64,000 nt of DNA, from positions 390,871,039 to 390,935,038 of the forward strand of contig CM046879.1 of NCBI GenBank assembly GCA_025667525.1, in the 5' to 3' direction. The position numbers were made by a program, and so were the translations under genes. This stretch comes from Glebionis coronaria (lineage: Eukaryota; Streptophyta; Magnoliopsida; Asterales; Asteraceae). The notes beneath the pieces were generated by a model. The model was not told where the DNA came from. It made no database searches and saw nothing but the letters and a program-made list of their open reading frames with translations. Numbering within the stretch: the first letter of the stretch is position 1; every line of letters starts with the position of its first letter. Of the stretch, positions 19,710-32,365 are shown piece after piece.

Positions 19710-22246
19710 AATGTGAGGTCATTCCTCTTTGATATTTGGATTCCAATGGAGATTTATGAATTTCGTCATAAATGAGTCTTGAACGTGTAATAGTAGTTTT
19801 GTTCCTTCATGCTGTGATCTTTGAGCCTTTGTCGTTGTCTTTCGACTTTGTCTTTAAGTCTTGAGATCTTCAAATCATCCTTGACTTGTCATTGCCATCT
19901 TGCGATCTTGTGTCTTTATCCACATGCTCACACTATCAATTGTTGGATAAGTCTTTAGGCATGAATATGTGGTTGTGAATCTTTGACTTTGCTGAGTACA
20001 CCGTGACGCCACCTTCTCGAGACAAAACATAGACACGGACTGAATGGCTTTGACATTCGTCCTAAATCGGTAGCGTTTTACCTCCGGTCGGTGAAGACCG
20101 TTATACGATATTAAATATCGTACCTGTGATCAGGTAGATTCAATTAAGAATCTCCTTGACAGGGTTTCGCGGCTGTACTAGCCGTTCTCTTTACTCGGCC
20201 GTCTCAAAGCAAGACTGCGAACATAAAGAGTGAATCAATTGGATAAATATCCGCTTGATTAAAGTCGTCAATTCAAATTCCTGGAACAAGTTTGATTCAT
20301 TAAGAATCTTACCATTGTTGCTTTCCAGTTGACACAAGTTTGATTCATAAGAATCTCACAAGTCACCTACCGTAGCGCTGTTTGATGTTGACGCTAGAAG
20401 GATTTCCATTCGTCACTGTGAATATTAATAAATATCTCTCTGAATGTTCTGGCAAGACCATAAAGATATTGCGTAGAAACCTGAAACGAGTTTGAATCAA
20501 TTCAGAATCAAACCACTGTTGCTTTTCAGTTGTACATATGTTCAATTCATAAAGAATCTTACATATGACCTACCGCAGTGCTGTTTGATGTTAACACTGG
20601 AAGGATTTCCACTCATCATTGTGAATACTAAGTAGTATCACTCTGTGTGTTCTAGCAATATCGCAAGGATATAGCGTAGGACTCTCTTGATCTTCATCCG
20701 TGTGTCCTAACGAGATTTGATTGAGCTCTTGGCTCTAGACTCGATTTGTGCACTTTTAGTGGTCGGAGGCTGGAGCAGATGCCACCTATTCAATATCAAC
20801 TATCTCGGAGTGAGAAAGTCAATAGAAGTCGTGTTGATCTCCGTGACAATAAAACAAACTTCTTTTGAGAGAAGTCTGAGTAGCTAGGAAAGGGTTGTGC
20901 TTCACATCACTGGGTCCATGATGAGTTTGTCTTCATGATGAGTTGACCCGGTTTCTGCCTAAGTTGTATGGAGGGCTTCTTTCTTTACACCCTTTATCCT
21001 TACATTTCTTTTTCATTCTTCAACCCCTTCAATGCTTACCAAGACATCATTACTAACACCTTGTTGTGATTGTTCCAGTGCTAGCATCAGTACTTAGTCG
21101 GCATTCAACTACGTTCACATTCTACTCCATCTTTCCTAAGGACTTCTAATAATCTATTGGATTGTCCCTGGGAAGATCCCTCCGTATCTGGTTGGATCAT
21201 AGGACTTAAACCTAACCACCCTTTTGACACCAATAACGTCGTGAAATTAAAGATGTTGTGGGTATTTGATCGTAACCATGAAAACCACTTTAAATTCTAA
21301 CAAAGTGTTTGAAAAACATTTAACACCTTGCTAGTTTTGTCGTTTCAGAAAAGCTCCCCCTTCACATGTGCATCGATAATCGAAAGTGTTTCGCACATGT
21401 GGGTAAGAGTTAAAGTGCTTGAGTCTTATATATGATCACATTTTAATCACATTTTCTCCCCCTATCTCTAATATATAAAATCTTTTGATATTAGAGATAC
21501 CAAATTTGATTAAAATATATTTTGAAAAATAGTCTTGAAAATCTTCGGGAGAAAGATGTGTCAATCTATGCATGAAGTTGAAATGCTCCCCCTCAAAAAA
21601 TGATCCAATGGAATTGTCATTACGAGGATGTGATCCACATTAAACTTTTGAAGATAGGAGTTGTTGAACACACAATTTTTGAAAGATTTTGAATATCATT
21701 GAGAAATTCTTGAAAAAATTGTGTTCAACGCTTTTTGAAAAATCAATTCTTTTTGACGAAAAGGTTTTTCTATAGCATAAACTTGAGTTCATAGACTTTG
21801 AATGTCTTGACGAATCCACTCAAGTGTAAGAAAATTTAACTTCTTTTGCTAAGGGTAAGAGTACAAAAGCGTACACTCCCCCGTGAATTTAGATCCGGGT
21901 TGCAATCTGAAAGTGATTACAAGCCATTGTGTTGAGCTCAAAACGTTGAATGTTTTGTGACAAGCTCAACCCGAGATAGATTGCTCTACCCGTTGTTGGA
22001 AGTATTGTCCAAAATAGACAATTTCCTTTTGAAAATATAGAAATGACATGTTTTGAAAAATATTTACAACTTTCATTCGAGCTTTATGTACACACCCGTG
22101 TCGTTATTGAGCGACATTTCTAGGTACGTCCATATTATCGATACTGAAAGACATGTCGAGAAGAATATTTTTGGATTATCAAAGATTTTTTACTTTTGTA
22201 TTTTGCTTTTTGATTAATATTTACAGGTAGATGTTTGATAGATGAA
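19710..22246 (-). other. Copia B 3' non-coding region
   Basis: About 2.5 kb between pol and the PPT with no env-like frame. It contains a diverged ~203-bp tandem repeat (20282-20690), four further sense-strand GGGGGAG motifs (21354-21360, 21456-21462, 21586-21592, 21876-21882), a 12-bp inverted repeat TATCTCTAATAT/ATATTAGAGATA (21463-21474, 21488-21499), CACATGTGC/GCACATGTG (21363-21401) and ACGATATT/AATATCGT (20105-20121). Confidence 0.7.
20282..20690 (-). repeat. Diverged ~203-bp tandem repeat in copia B 3' region
   Basis: Two copies share AGAATCTTACC/AGAATCAAACC, TTGCTTTCCAGTTG/TTGCTTTTCAGTTG, ACCTACCG (20365 and 20568) and CTGTTTGATGTT in the same order. The spacing between anchors is 203 bp, and divergence is well above 10%. 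Confidence 0.7.
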
Positions 22247-25200
22247 TCAAGCAGGCTTCTTTGCCAGAACCTCCAGTTCTGCTGGAGTCAAACATCTCAT
22301 ACCAATTTGCCTAACTAGATACGCAAACCTCTCTTTCGAAAGAGCTTTTGTAAACAAGTCAGCTAATTGGTAATCAGTTCCAACAAAGTATAATTCAATA
22401 ATACCTCTTTCAACTTGTTCCTTAATGAAGTGATATCGGACATCAATGTGCTTCGTGCGGGAATGCTGAACCGGATTGCAGGAGATGGCTATGGCCGACT
22501 TTGAGTCACAGTACATAGGTACTTTATCAAAATGGAAGCCATAATCCGTGAGTTGTGTTCTCATCCAAAGAACTTGAGCACAACACGCAGATAGAGACAC
22601 ATACTCCGCTTCGGCTGATGAAAGTGACGTACAATCCTGCTTCTTGGAAGACCATCCCACAAGCTTGTCTTGACCTAGAAATTGTGCACCACCAGAAGTA
22701 CTTTTACGTGTATCAAGACACCCTGCATGATCAGAATCTGAATAGGCCGTTAGAAAGAAACCGGTTTCCCTCGGATACCAGAGTCCCATGTGAATGGTAT
22801 TCTTAAGGTACCGAAAGATCCGTTTAACCTCCTTGAGGTGCTTTTCAGTGGGTCGTGCTTGATATCGTGCACAATAACATGTAGCATGATGTATATCAGG
22901 TCTGCTCGCTGTCAAGTACATGAGGGACCCGATCATGGAACGATATCTCGTTTGATCTATGGGTAATCCCTCCAAATCAGCATCTAGGGATGTGGTTGAT
23001 AATGGTGTCCCAACGGGGTCACATGATGTCATACCATGCTTTTTGATTATCTCTTGACAATACTTAGCTTGGTTTATAAAGATACCACTTGGGGATTGGT
23101 GAACTTGAATTCCTAGAAAGAATTTTAGTTCGCCCATCATAGACATTTCAAATCTGCTGTGCATTACTTTTTCAAACCATTTTGAAAGTTTTGGGTTTGT
23201 AGACCCGTAAATAATGTCATCAACATAAATTTGCACAAGCAGAATGTCATCCCCATATTTATAAGTGAACAAAGTTAAATCAATAGAACCTTTTGAGAAA
23301 CCTTTGGAGACCAGAAATTTTGAGAGCTCGTCGTACCACGCCCTTGGAGCTTGCTTGAGTCCATAAAGTGCTTTGTGGAGACGATACACCTTGTCAGGAT
23401 AATGCGGATCGACGAATCCTTCCGGCTGCGTGACATAGACTTCTTCCTTCAAAGGACCGTTAAGAAACGTCGTCTTTACGTCCATTTGATATACAATGAA
23501 TCCCTTATGTGCAGCATAGGCAAGAAAAATCCTGACCGCTTCCATTCGAGCTACTGGTGCAAATGATTCTTCAAAATCAATACCCTCTTTCTGTCCATAC
23601 CCTTTAGCCACTAGCCTAGATTTATTCTTGATGATCGTGTTCTCTTCATCCATCTTGTTTTTCCAGATCCATCGAAGATTTAATGGTGTTACATCGTATG
23701 GTCTGTCAACAAGTTCCCAGACTTTAAGTCTTTCAAATTGTTGAAGTTCATCCGTCATCGATTCAATCCAAGCATGATCGGCTAATGCTTCTTTGATGTT
23801 TTTCGGTTCAGTTGAGCTCACGGCGAGTGCGAACATACAAACATCGGCATCGGTGTTAAGCTGTCGTCTTGTGCGAACGGGCTGTGAAGGGTTTCCAATG
23901 ACATGAACCAAAGGATGATCTCGGGTCCAATGATGTGTTGAAGGATGTCGTTGATCGAAAGTATGCATATTTGACGGATCAACATGGCGAGTAGAAGACT
24001 CTCCAGTTTCGTGTACCGGTGTACCGAATGGGTTGATAAATTCGTCTTCGTCAGATAATGCATTGTCTGCTTGATTTGTGTTCTCTGGAGCAATGACAGT
24101 AGTTGTGGATGTTGTAGGATCGATTGTTGAAGTGATATTCTGAGGAGGTGAATCTGCAGCAACCCGTGTTGAAGTAGATGAAGTTGTATCCAGTTGTTGA
24201 CGATGATTGGTATCATCATTCTTATCATGAGTGACAGCGGAAGACTTCGATACAACTTGTTTCTCCCCCGTGAAATATTCATCATACATTGGTCCATATA
24301 ACATTTCCAACTCTTCAATTGTCGTGTCGACTGTCATATCAGCTCTAGGAACATTTTCTGGAACCAGCGTTGAACTTGACGGTTCATTGCTGTGGTCTTG
24401 AGTTTCGAGTTCCGTGCGGTTGTGAACGGAAGTCGTTTGTCGTTGTGGGTCGGGACTTAAACTGTTTTGTTCAAGTGCCATTTCTTGAGATTCATCAAAT
24501 CGGATGTGAATTGTCTCGACAATCAATTTTGTTCTTTTGTTGAACACTCTATATCCCTTAGACTGAGTTGCATATCCCACAAGAATACATGCATCACCTT
24601 TCTCTTTCATTTTATCCAAATTTTCACCATCTCGAATAATGTAGCAAGTACATCAAAAAACATGAAGGTGTTTGAGTGAAGGTTTTCGATCATGAATTAT
24701 GTGATATGGTGTCTTTTCGTGTCTTGGGATAATTAAGGATCGGTTTTGTGTGTAGCATGCGGTTGACACGGCTTCGGCCCAAAAGTATAGTGGAAGCTTT
24801 GAAGCGGATAATAATATTCGAGCAGCTTCAACCAAAGTACGGTTTCGTCTTTCAACAACGCCGTTTTGTTCGGGTGTTCGAGCAATAGATGTTTCATGTT
24901 CAATCCCTTCGGCTTCAAAATACTTTCTCAGATTAGAATTCAAAAATTTTGTACCTCTGTCAGTACGAACCACTTTAACTTGAGCTTGAAGACCACGTTG
25001 TATCAATTTTAGGAAGCTGATGAGAACGTCGGGTGTTTCATCCTTGGACCTCAAGAAGTGAGTCCATGTGTACCTTGAGTAATCATCGACAATTACCAGA
25101 ATATATTTCTTTCCATTGATACTCTGAACACGCATGGGACCACACAGATCCATGTGAAGAAGATCTAACCGTCCTTTAGAGCTTGGTGTGGTCTTTGTTT

Positions 25201-25789
25201 TGAAGCTACTTCGTTTAGCTTTACACAGTTCACAAGAAGAACAAAGATGATCTTTGATGAATTTCAAGCTTGGAAGGCCTCTCACAATATCTTTCTTAGA
25301 AAGCAAGTTAATGGTATCAAAGTTAAGATGAGAAAGACGTTGATGCCATAACCATGCCTGAGTCGTTGAAGCTTTAGCCATGAAGCAAATTGGAGTTGAT
25401 GAAGTTGTGTCTTGAAGTGAAATTGTGTAAAGATCAGTACCCCGTGTACCGGTAAGTAAGTCATTCCCATCATAATCACGAACAAAACATGTCTTCTTTC
25501 TGAAAGCAACTTCCAAATCCGCATCACACAATTGACCAACTGAGAAAAGATTGTGATTGAGCCCTTCGACGTAGTATACCCTTTTAATCGTGATATTCCC
25601 TTGAACCAAATCTCCATATCCTAGGATCGGTGCAAATTGATCATTTCCGAATCGGACCGTACCTAGGAACTTCTCCACGAAGTTAATTAGAAGCTTGAGA
25701 TTCCCCGTCATGTGCTTCGTGCATCCGGAGTCCATTATGAAGAGAATTATTTGTATCACCTGCAGAAGAGTTAGAACACAATGGAGCAT
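22247..25789 (-). pseudogene. Copia B (left copy) pol: protease, integrase, RT, RNase H, with one stop
   Basis: The frame equals the right-unit pol but is broken by TGA at 24653-24655, where a Gly codon stands in the other copy, between the integrase and RT domains. Before the stop: protease [13 protein letters not shown]_pre-integrase with the HQRLSH and CSSCELC zinc ligands, and an integrase DDE core ([21 protein letters not shown]). After it: RT with IYVDDIIYG, then RNase H ([22 protein letters not shown]). Unlike the right copy it keeps the full C-terminus, ending [11 protein letters not shown]. Another visible change is TDRGTK against TDRGTE. Expression of an intact Pol is not expected. 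Confidence 0.9.
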
Positions 25790-28700
25790 TTGCTAAATTG
25801 GATACCACAGTAGTTGTGATAGTAGAATCATTAGTGTCCTTATCAACATTTAAAGGCAAACTAACACTCGTTTTCACATTTTCTGTCCTAACTTTAGGCA
25901 TCCATTTATATCCGGGAGGACATTGATTAGCAAACCACCATTTCCAAGACTTGCTAGCAGACTCATATAATTCCTTAATTTTGCTTCTAGGATTCTTAGT
26001 GGTGGAGTCTGATGCATTACTATTCTTAGTGGGGGTTGCACCAGAATGGTTCACTTTGCGTTTGGGTTTACTAGCTCTAATAGGCATAGCAACTTGCTTC
26101 TTAGTTCTAGTATCTACGCCTTTGACTTTATTTATAGCACACATAGAATGATTAGCATTAGCACACTTGCCACATTTGACACAAACAAATTTCACATTCA
26201 TATCATTCACAGCATTCAGATCGTCATTACATGCGATAACAGACTTTTTATTCTTAAAAACATTCAAATTCCTAGGGTGTTCTTCTACTTGCTTCATCTT
26301 CCCTTGATTCTTGTGTTTCCAGACCTTATCATTCTCTTGAGTGCTCTTAAGCTGAGGCCGGCTAACACTAGTAGTGGAGACTATTCCTGTAGTAGAAGAC
26401 ACACGAATATTAGTGTTTCTAGAAGTCTGAGGCGAGTGAGTATCTTTGTTTGTGGGCTTAGTGGGCATTCTATACATCCCTGGTTTAATCACATTATTGT
26501 GCTTAACGCTTGGTGCTACAGGATTCCTTATGGGTTGAGCTTGTGGTAACCTTTCCTTTCCATCCATCTTGGGGGCAAACACAGGTTTTGCAAACGAGGA
26601 ATTAGAGAAAGCAGATGGTTTTCCCAAGATAGAGGATCTATTCTCTTTAGAGGCATTGGGTTGTCTAACAACATTTTTCTTAATGCTAGGTTCCACAATT
26701 TTCCCACCCATTTTAGCAATGAGTTTCTGCAACTCAGCTATCGCTCTGTCCCTGTCTTGTAATTGAGCTTTCAACCCTTTAATTTCGAAATTCTGTTCAT
26801 TCATTTCTCGAAATGTTTGGGAAAGTTTTTCTTGCAATTTATTATCATGTGGAAAACGACCAACATCTTTTTGCAAAGCAAGTTCAAGTGAATGACAATG
26901 TTTTTGAAGGAAATCAGTTTTGTGTTGAAGTAACTCAAAAGCCTTTTTGTCAACATTTTCTTTACGTTTCGAAAGCTCAATTTCAAGACGTTCACATTCT
27001 TTGATCTTATCAAGATATTGGCATGCAACTTCAGAATATTCATCAATATCAGCACAAGATGTAAAATAAGCACACATAACATCTTTAGAAACGCATTCTT
27101 GCAAGAGTAAATCATATTCATCTGAGAAATCAGACTTCTCCATTTGAAGATCATCAATGTGTTTCTCAATAGATTCAACATATTTTAAATCATCAAACAT
27201 TTCAGTCCGAATGAACTCCTCAAGTTGAAGAACAGTTTCTTTAATCAACGTCGTGTTTGGAATTAAGAGTTCTTTGACAAGCAAGGTAATATCGTGAGGA
27301 ATCGGACGTGTCCACTCAGCATTTTCACGTTTTGCCCAGTCTCTTTCAACAATAGATTTAACATTATCTATGTGGTGTTTAAGAATACCTAATGTTTTCC
27401 TACTCTTGCTTTTAGATTCATCTAGAGGGAGGTAGTTTATGTATTTGTAAACATTAGATTTCTTAGGGGCAAATGCTTTCTTCCATTGAATTCTCTTTTG
27501 TTTGCATTCTAAGAACACTTCCTCACGAGTTTTCTGAGTTTGTTTCTTGAATAGGCCATAAAGACTATTCTCATAAGCATAATTATAAGGTTTCACAAAC
27601 TCCTTATTAACAAGTGGTTGACTAGCAGCATCCCAAAGGGCAGTCTCTTCACTATTGACACTAACAGTCATGCAATCAAGATCTGTCCTTTCAGTCTCAT
27701 CAAGATAGAGACACGGGTTCGCAGCTTGAGCTTTGGCAAGGTACTCAGGACTTGCAAAGCTAGCTTGACCCTTAAACATCGATGGAGGTGCTATCATTCT
27801 TACGGATTGAATAGAATCATGCGTTTTATAAACAACGTTCTTCAAAAAGTCGACTTGTGTTTCTAGTTTCGTAACTTTTTCGGTTTCTTTATCATATCTA
27901 CTTTTGAAGTCTTGTTTTAACGCATCTACCTCTTGTTTCTTATCCTCTAGAATTTTAGCAGAATCAGTAGTGGTCATAGAGAGCTTTTGTTCAAGTTCAT
28001 TAACTTTGGTATTGGCAAGGTACGTTTTTTGACGTTCATCCATTAAGAAAACATTATATTGACGCTTCTCTTTAGCTAATAATTCAAGAGTTGTATTATA
28101 TTTGTTTTCAAAATCGTCCTTTTGACTTTTTAACGCACTTCCCTTGTACCCCTCAAGCTCTTTGGTTTTCTGAAGGAGTTCATCTCTATAGGTTTCAGTC
28201 ATCTCAGTAGATTTGATAAGAGCAGCTTTGCATTCTTCAAAGCTTTGAGTGAGCGTAGCGTTTGCCTTCTTTAATTGCTTTTGACTCTTTTTATTTTCAG
28301 TGACATCTTTTTGTAAAGTAGCAATTAAATTAGCAAGCGCAATACGTTCCTCTTCATCATATTCATTTGCATGTTGATCATCCTCAGACTCATTATTGCA
28401 CATGTCTGATGAATCGGGTGTGGTATTGCTATCAACCGTTTCCATCATACACGTGTCATTAATGGCATTGGGTAGATCACTATGCTCAGGAATATCACCA
28501 AACACATTATATTCATCAGTAGTGTGTACCTTATCGATTGGCTCAGTGTTAAAGATAGGGCCATTGTCATCTTCAGTGACTTTGAGAACTTCTTCAACCT
28601 TTGCCATGTACGAGTAATGTGCATCAAGCTCTTGATCAGAATCTTCATCATCAGTATCATCAAGCATGGCTCCTTCCTCAGCTGACAATTTAACCCCTGC

Positions 28701-30077
28701 TTCCATCTTTTTGCATAGCAACATCTTTTCCTTGTGATAGCTGGAGTCTCTAACCCTTTTCGGCTTCCTGCATTCCTTTGCCATATGCCCATAACCTTGG
28801 CAATTAAAACATTAAATCCCACTCTGCTGAACCACTTGACTTCCAACCGTTTCCCTATTCCCAGTAGCAGCAGCAATCCTCTGAGCATCATACTTGGCAG
28901 TTTGTCGATCATATCTTGCAGAACCCTCAACATGCGTTGGATTATGTTGATCATACCTAGAAGGACTTTCACCACGTCGACGTGTGTCATACCTTGGAGG
29001 ACTCTCAACATATCGGTTCTTTGTGTTAGATGATGTGCGAAGATTGTTGTTGGTGGGTTTGTAGATTTTCTTGTAAGTCTTCATTATGTAAGCAATTTGT
29101 TGTTTCATCTCTCGGTTCTTTTGAGCTTGGTCTTCATCACTATCTTCTTCAGATGAGGACTCAGATGGTGGTGATGGTGCTCTTGGCGCTTTACCTCGAG
29201 ATTTTGTTGAAGATGAAGACTTAGATGATGTGGAATATCGTGGTGAAGAGGATGTATTGGAGTATGGCTTAGGAGCACGAGAGTGAGGATCTTGAACATG
29301 TTGAGTGGTAGTCAGTAAAGCAAGTGGATTAGCCGTCTTGGCAACACGTTCAACTCGAATCTCATTTGCTTCATTCTGAAATTGCTTTAAGATGTCAAAG
29401 AGTCGATGATATGAGACCTCGTCTAACTTTTCTTGTTGTTTCACCAAAGTGACGAACCGTGTCCACTCGGGTTGAAGTTGTTGAAGAAATTGAACATTGA
29501 CTTGCATGGTGGAGACTTGCAGGTTATTTCTTGTCATGTCATTCATCATCTTATAAAACCTGGAGTAGTAAGAGTCAATTGATTCTCCATCCCTTGAAGT
29601 AAACTTGCCAAAATTCCAGAACAAGTTTGTTTTGACATCTTGTTTGTTGAGTGATTCTCCTTGTTGCAAGCGTTCAATAGCAGTCTACATTTCATGTGCT
29701 GTCGGGCATGCATCAACCGTGGAGTAAATATCATCTCCAATCCCACTTAAAACCATATAGATGGCTTCCTTCTCCGCATCATGCCAAGCACAATTTTCAG
29801 GTGTGAGATCAGCTCTTGTTTCATCACGTTCACTTGTAGGTATTGGATCAGTAGTATCTGTGGCTGCTCTTGGAGGAACTGAGATCTTCTTAAATATATA
29901 TGGTCCATGAGTAATACATTTCCTCAAGGCATCACCATTAGGTCTTGTATCAAGATATCGTATGAAACGTGATTGCCATTGAGCATACCTACCAGATACA
30001 AGCATTGGTGGTCTCTCTTTGTTACCCGCCACCATTATGTTGTTGTTCATCACACGATATTCGGCAGTAGAATCCAT
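25683..30077 (-). pseudogene. Copia B (left copy) gag with two premature stops
   Basis: The frame starts at ATG 30077 ([13 protein letters not shown]) and would run to 25683, overlapping pol in a different frame. Stops are TAG at 29685-29687, where the right copy has Trp, and TAA at 28812-28814, where it has Gln directly before the zinc knuckle. Both are single transitions. The rest is as in the right copy: UBN2-type gag core, CX2CX4HX4C knuckle, acidic segment and long coiled coil. Relative to the right copy it lacks three codons (NDL) near 26215. Confidence 0.9.
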
Positions 30078-30930
30078 CTCAAAATTCTCTGAAATGATGA
30101 AGTGAATATGGATCTTAAGTAGATTTGTTGTGATTGTTGTTGTGGTTTAAATTCCGAAAATTGCAATTTTTCTCCAGCCCGACAATAAATTCTCCAGTCC
30201 GACAAAAACGGTAGTCCAAAAATTTTGTAATCGCCAAAATTTGAAATCGAGCTAGAAATGTCCTAAAACTAGTATGGAAAAAATTTGAATTTACTTGACG
30301 AAAAAATTTTAACTCTTTTTTTTTTTTTTTGATCTTCGTGGAAACGATATTCTGAAACTAGTCTAGATGGTGGCTAAGTCTAAAAAATACTCAAACAAAA
30401 TTTAGCAAAACACATCATCGGAATAACCAATCGGAATGTTATCGGAATAACCAATCGGAATGTTATCGGAATAACCAATCGGAATGTTATCGAAATAACC
30501 AATCGGAATGTTATCAGAATGCACCAATCGGAATGAGCTAATCGGAAAACACCAATCGGAATGCAAATCTGAATGCCAATCGGAATAATGTTGTCCAGTC
30601 GGAATGTTGGAAGTCCAATCGGAATGTTGATCGGAATCCTAATCTGAATCAATAAACCCTTTTCCGATTACACCAATCGGAATGTATCCCCCTTTTTGTC
30701 GGACAAAACTCAACCAATACGTGATTTTAAGCCAAAAAATGATCAAAAAACCCAAAAATTTTGTGTTTTTAGCCAAAGTAAATATACCAAATCACTACTA
30801 CAACTATGTATAAGATGTAAATGATTAAGTAAAGCACGGAAAACACAAAAAAATTTGAATCCGAGATGATTTATGGATTAAATCATTCGAATCAAATATA
30901 ATAACACCAACCAATCACAAATCTACCCCG
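30078..30930 (-). other. Copia B (left copy) untranslated leader
   Basis: The leader has the ATCGGAAT array (30417-30650), a perfect hairpin TTCCGATT/AATCGGAA (30662-30669, 30675-30682), a T run of 16 at about 30315-30330 and, close to the PBS, the segment shared with copia A. Confidence 0.65.
30417..30650 (-). repeat. ATCGGAAT-type repeat array in copia B leader
   Basis: Short units such as ATCGGAATAACCA and ATCGGAATGTT are repeated about ten times, becoming more diverged towards 30650. The building block is the same as in copia A but the higher-order unit differs. The right unit has it at 54242-54475. Confidence 0.85.
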
Positions 30931-30945
30931 TGGCGATTGATACCA
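30931..30945 (-). other. Copia B primer-binding site
   Basis: The minus strand reads TGGTATCAATCGCCA two bases after the LTR. Only the first 8-9 bases match the initiator tRNA-Met PBS. Confidence 0.65.
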
Positions 30946-30947
30946 AA

Positions 30948-31328
30948 TGTTGTCCCATGAATTTGTGATGATTAAGCAATGAAGAAAGAGAGAAAATAGA
31001 TGAAGAAGAGATGAATTCCTAGAGAGAGAAAGTAGTGAGAGAAAGTAGAGAGGGAAATGATTAACTTGGTGAGATTAGATTAAGAAAAGAAGTTACAAAT
31101 GACCATCCACCCTCCTAACATGCTAGGAGGGTAGTATATATAGTCCACCCACATGCGGGCTTTAATGGACTATATATTGGGCCGGACTTGTCTTTTGGAC
31201 TTTAATTAGTTTAAATCCAAGCCCGTGAACCACGACTAAATAACTATTTATTACAACGTTCTAATAAATATTACAATAGAAACCTATGACCGAACATTCT
31301 TGTTTGACTCAATATTTTGAGGCTAACA
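30948..31328 (-). repeat. Copia B (left copy) 5' LTR
   Basis: 381 bp, TGTTAGCC to GGGACAACA in the sense direction. The promoter hairpins match those of the partner LTR. It is followed by target duplication AAACC at 31329-31333. Confidence 0.95.
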
Positions 31329-31649
31329 AAACCTAATATAGGAAAGATGTCCTTACTAAAGGACGGAATATCCATACATTATATCCAGTAAATGAAGACG
31401 AAAACGAACGCAGAAGATCACTCTGACTTCACAATAGCTACATAATGAAGGGACATGAATAAGAGTCGGTTTTACTTATACATACTTGTTAATTATTTTA
31501 CTAGAGGTGTTCATACTTATTATACTTTTTCTTGTCTTGCCTTATTATTTCATGTCTTAATCATGTGTTTCTTATAGTTTCATGTGTTTAGATTCACGTA
31601 TTTCATGTTTTAGGTGTTATAGTACATGTTATAACATAATGAGTAACTT

Positions 31650-31925
31650 TGTAAAAATAGCAGGTTTTTATATATAATAACTTTCCAAATATAACAGGTT
31701 TCCATATATAGTAACTTTCCAAAATAGTAAGTTTCTAAAATAGAAATTTTTCATAATTAGTAAGCTTCCAATGATAGAAAGTTTCCATATTTAGCATGTT
31801 TCTACAAATAGCATGTTACCTTATTTAGTGTATTTCCACATTTATCATGTTGCTATAATTAGTATAATTTCATAATTAACATGTTTCCATAATTAATGTA
31901 TTTCCATAATTAATCGTATGCTTAT
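31650..31925. repeat. Degenerate ~20-bp repeats (TTTCCATAATTAGCATG type)
   Basis: About a dozen imperfect units of the form TTTCCA-TA-TTAG-ATG follow each other, for instance GTTTCCATATTTAGCAT, TTTCCACATTTATCATG and TTTCCATAATTAATGTA. The array is also in the right unit near 55475-55750. Confidence 0.6.
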
Positions 31926-32365
31926 AATATATCATGTATAATTATATTATAAAGTTTAATAAATAAAAAATATTTAGGCTTAACTTATTATTATTAATTA
32001 ATAATGTCATGTCATGTTATCATGAGTTAATATTAAATAATAATATTACATATTTCATGTTATTAAACTTTCCTTTAAAGATATTATTTAATTAACCTAA
32101 GTTCTAATTAATTAAATAAATGTACATGAATAATTAGATTATTAATTATTTAACATAAGTTTATTTAAATAAATGTACATACAAATTACATCATGATTTT
32201 ATTTAAATAAACATAACCTAAGTCTTATTTTAATTAAACCATAATTAGTTAATAAATTTATTAATTAAATATAACATAAAGTATTTTCATATATGGTTTA
32301 ATTACGTGTCCTTGTAAAAAGTGTCAAGTTCCCGAGCCCCAAAACCCGAGACCGACAACCAAATA

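Larger units (their letters stand above)
19320..31328 (-). mobile_element. Copia B, left copy: full-length Ty1/copia retrotransposon, coding-defective
   Basis: A 12,009-bp element with 381-bp LTRs, an initiator-Met-type PBS, a repeat-bearing leader, a very long gag, pol (protease, integrase, reverse transcriptase, RNase H), a 2.5-kb 3' non-coding region and a PPT. The order INT before RT defines Ty1/copia. Its length, long coiled-coil Gag and several PPT-like motifs fit the SIRE/Maximus lineage common in Asteraceae; that placement is inferred. Three premature stops inactivate this copy. It lies in the element C 5' LTR. Confidence 0.93.

Noticed and set aside
19710..22246. Possible env-like gene between pol and the 3' LTR of copia B
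   Set aside because: No frame above about 60 residues is open in sense, and no signal peptide or transmembrane pattern is visible.
26046..26549. 167-residue plus-strand ORF opposite copia B gag
   Set aside because: Shadow of the long minus-strand gag frame; hydrophobic composition is typical of antisense frames.
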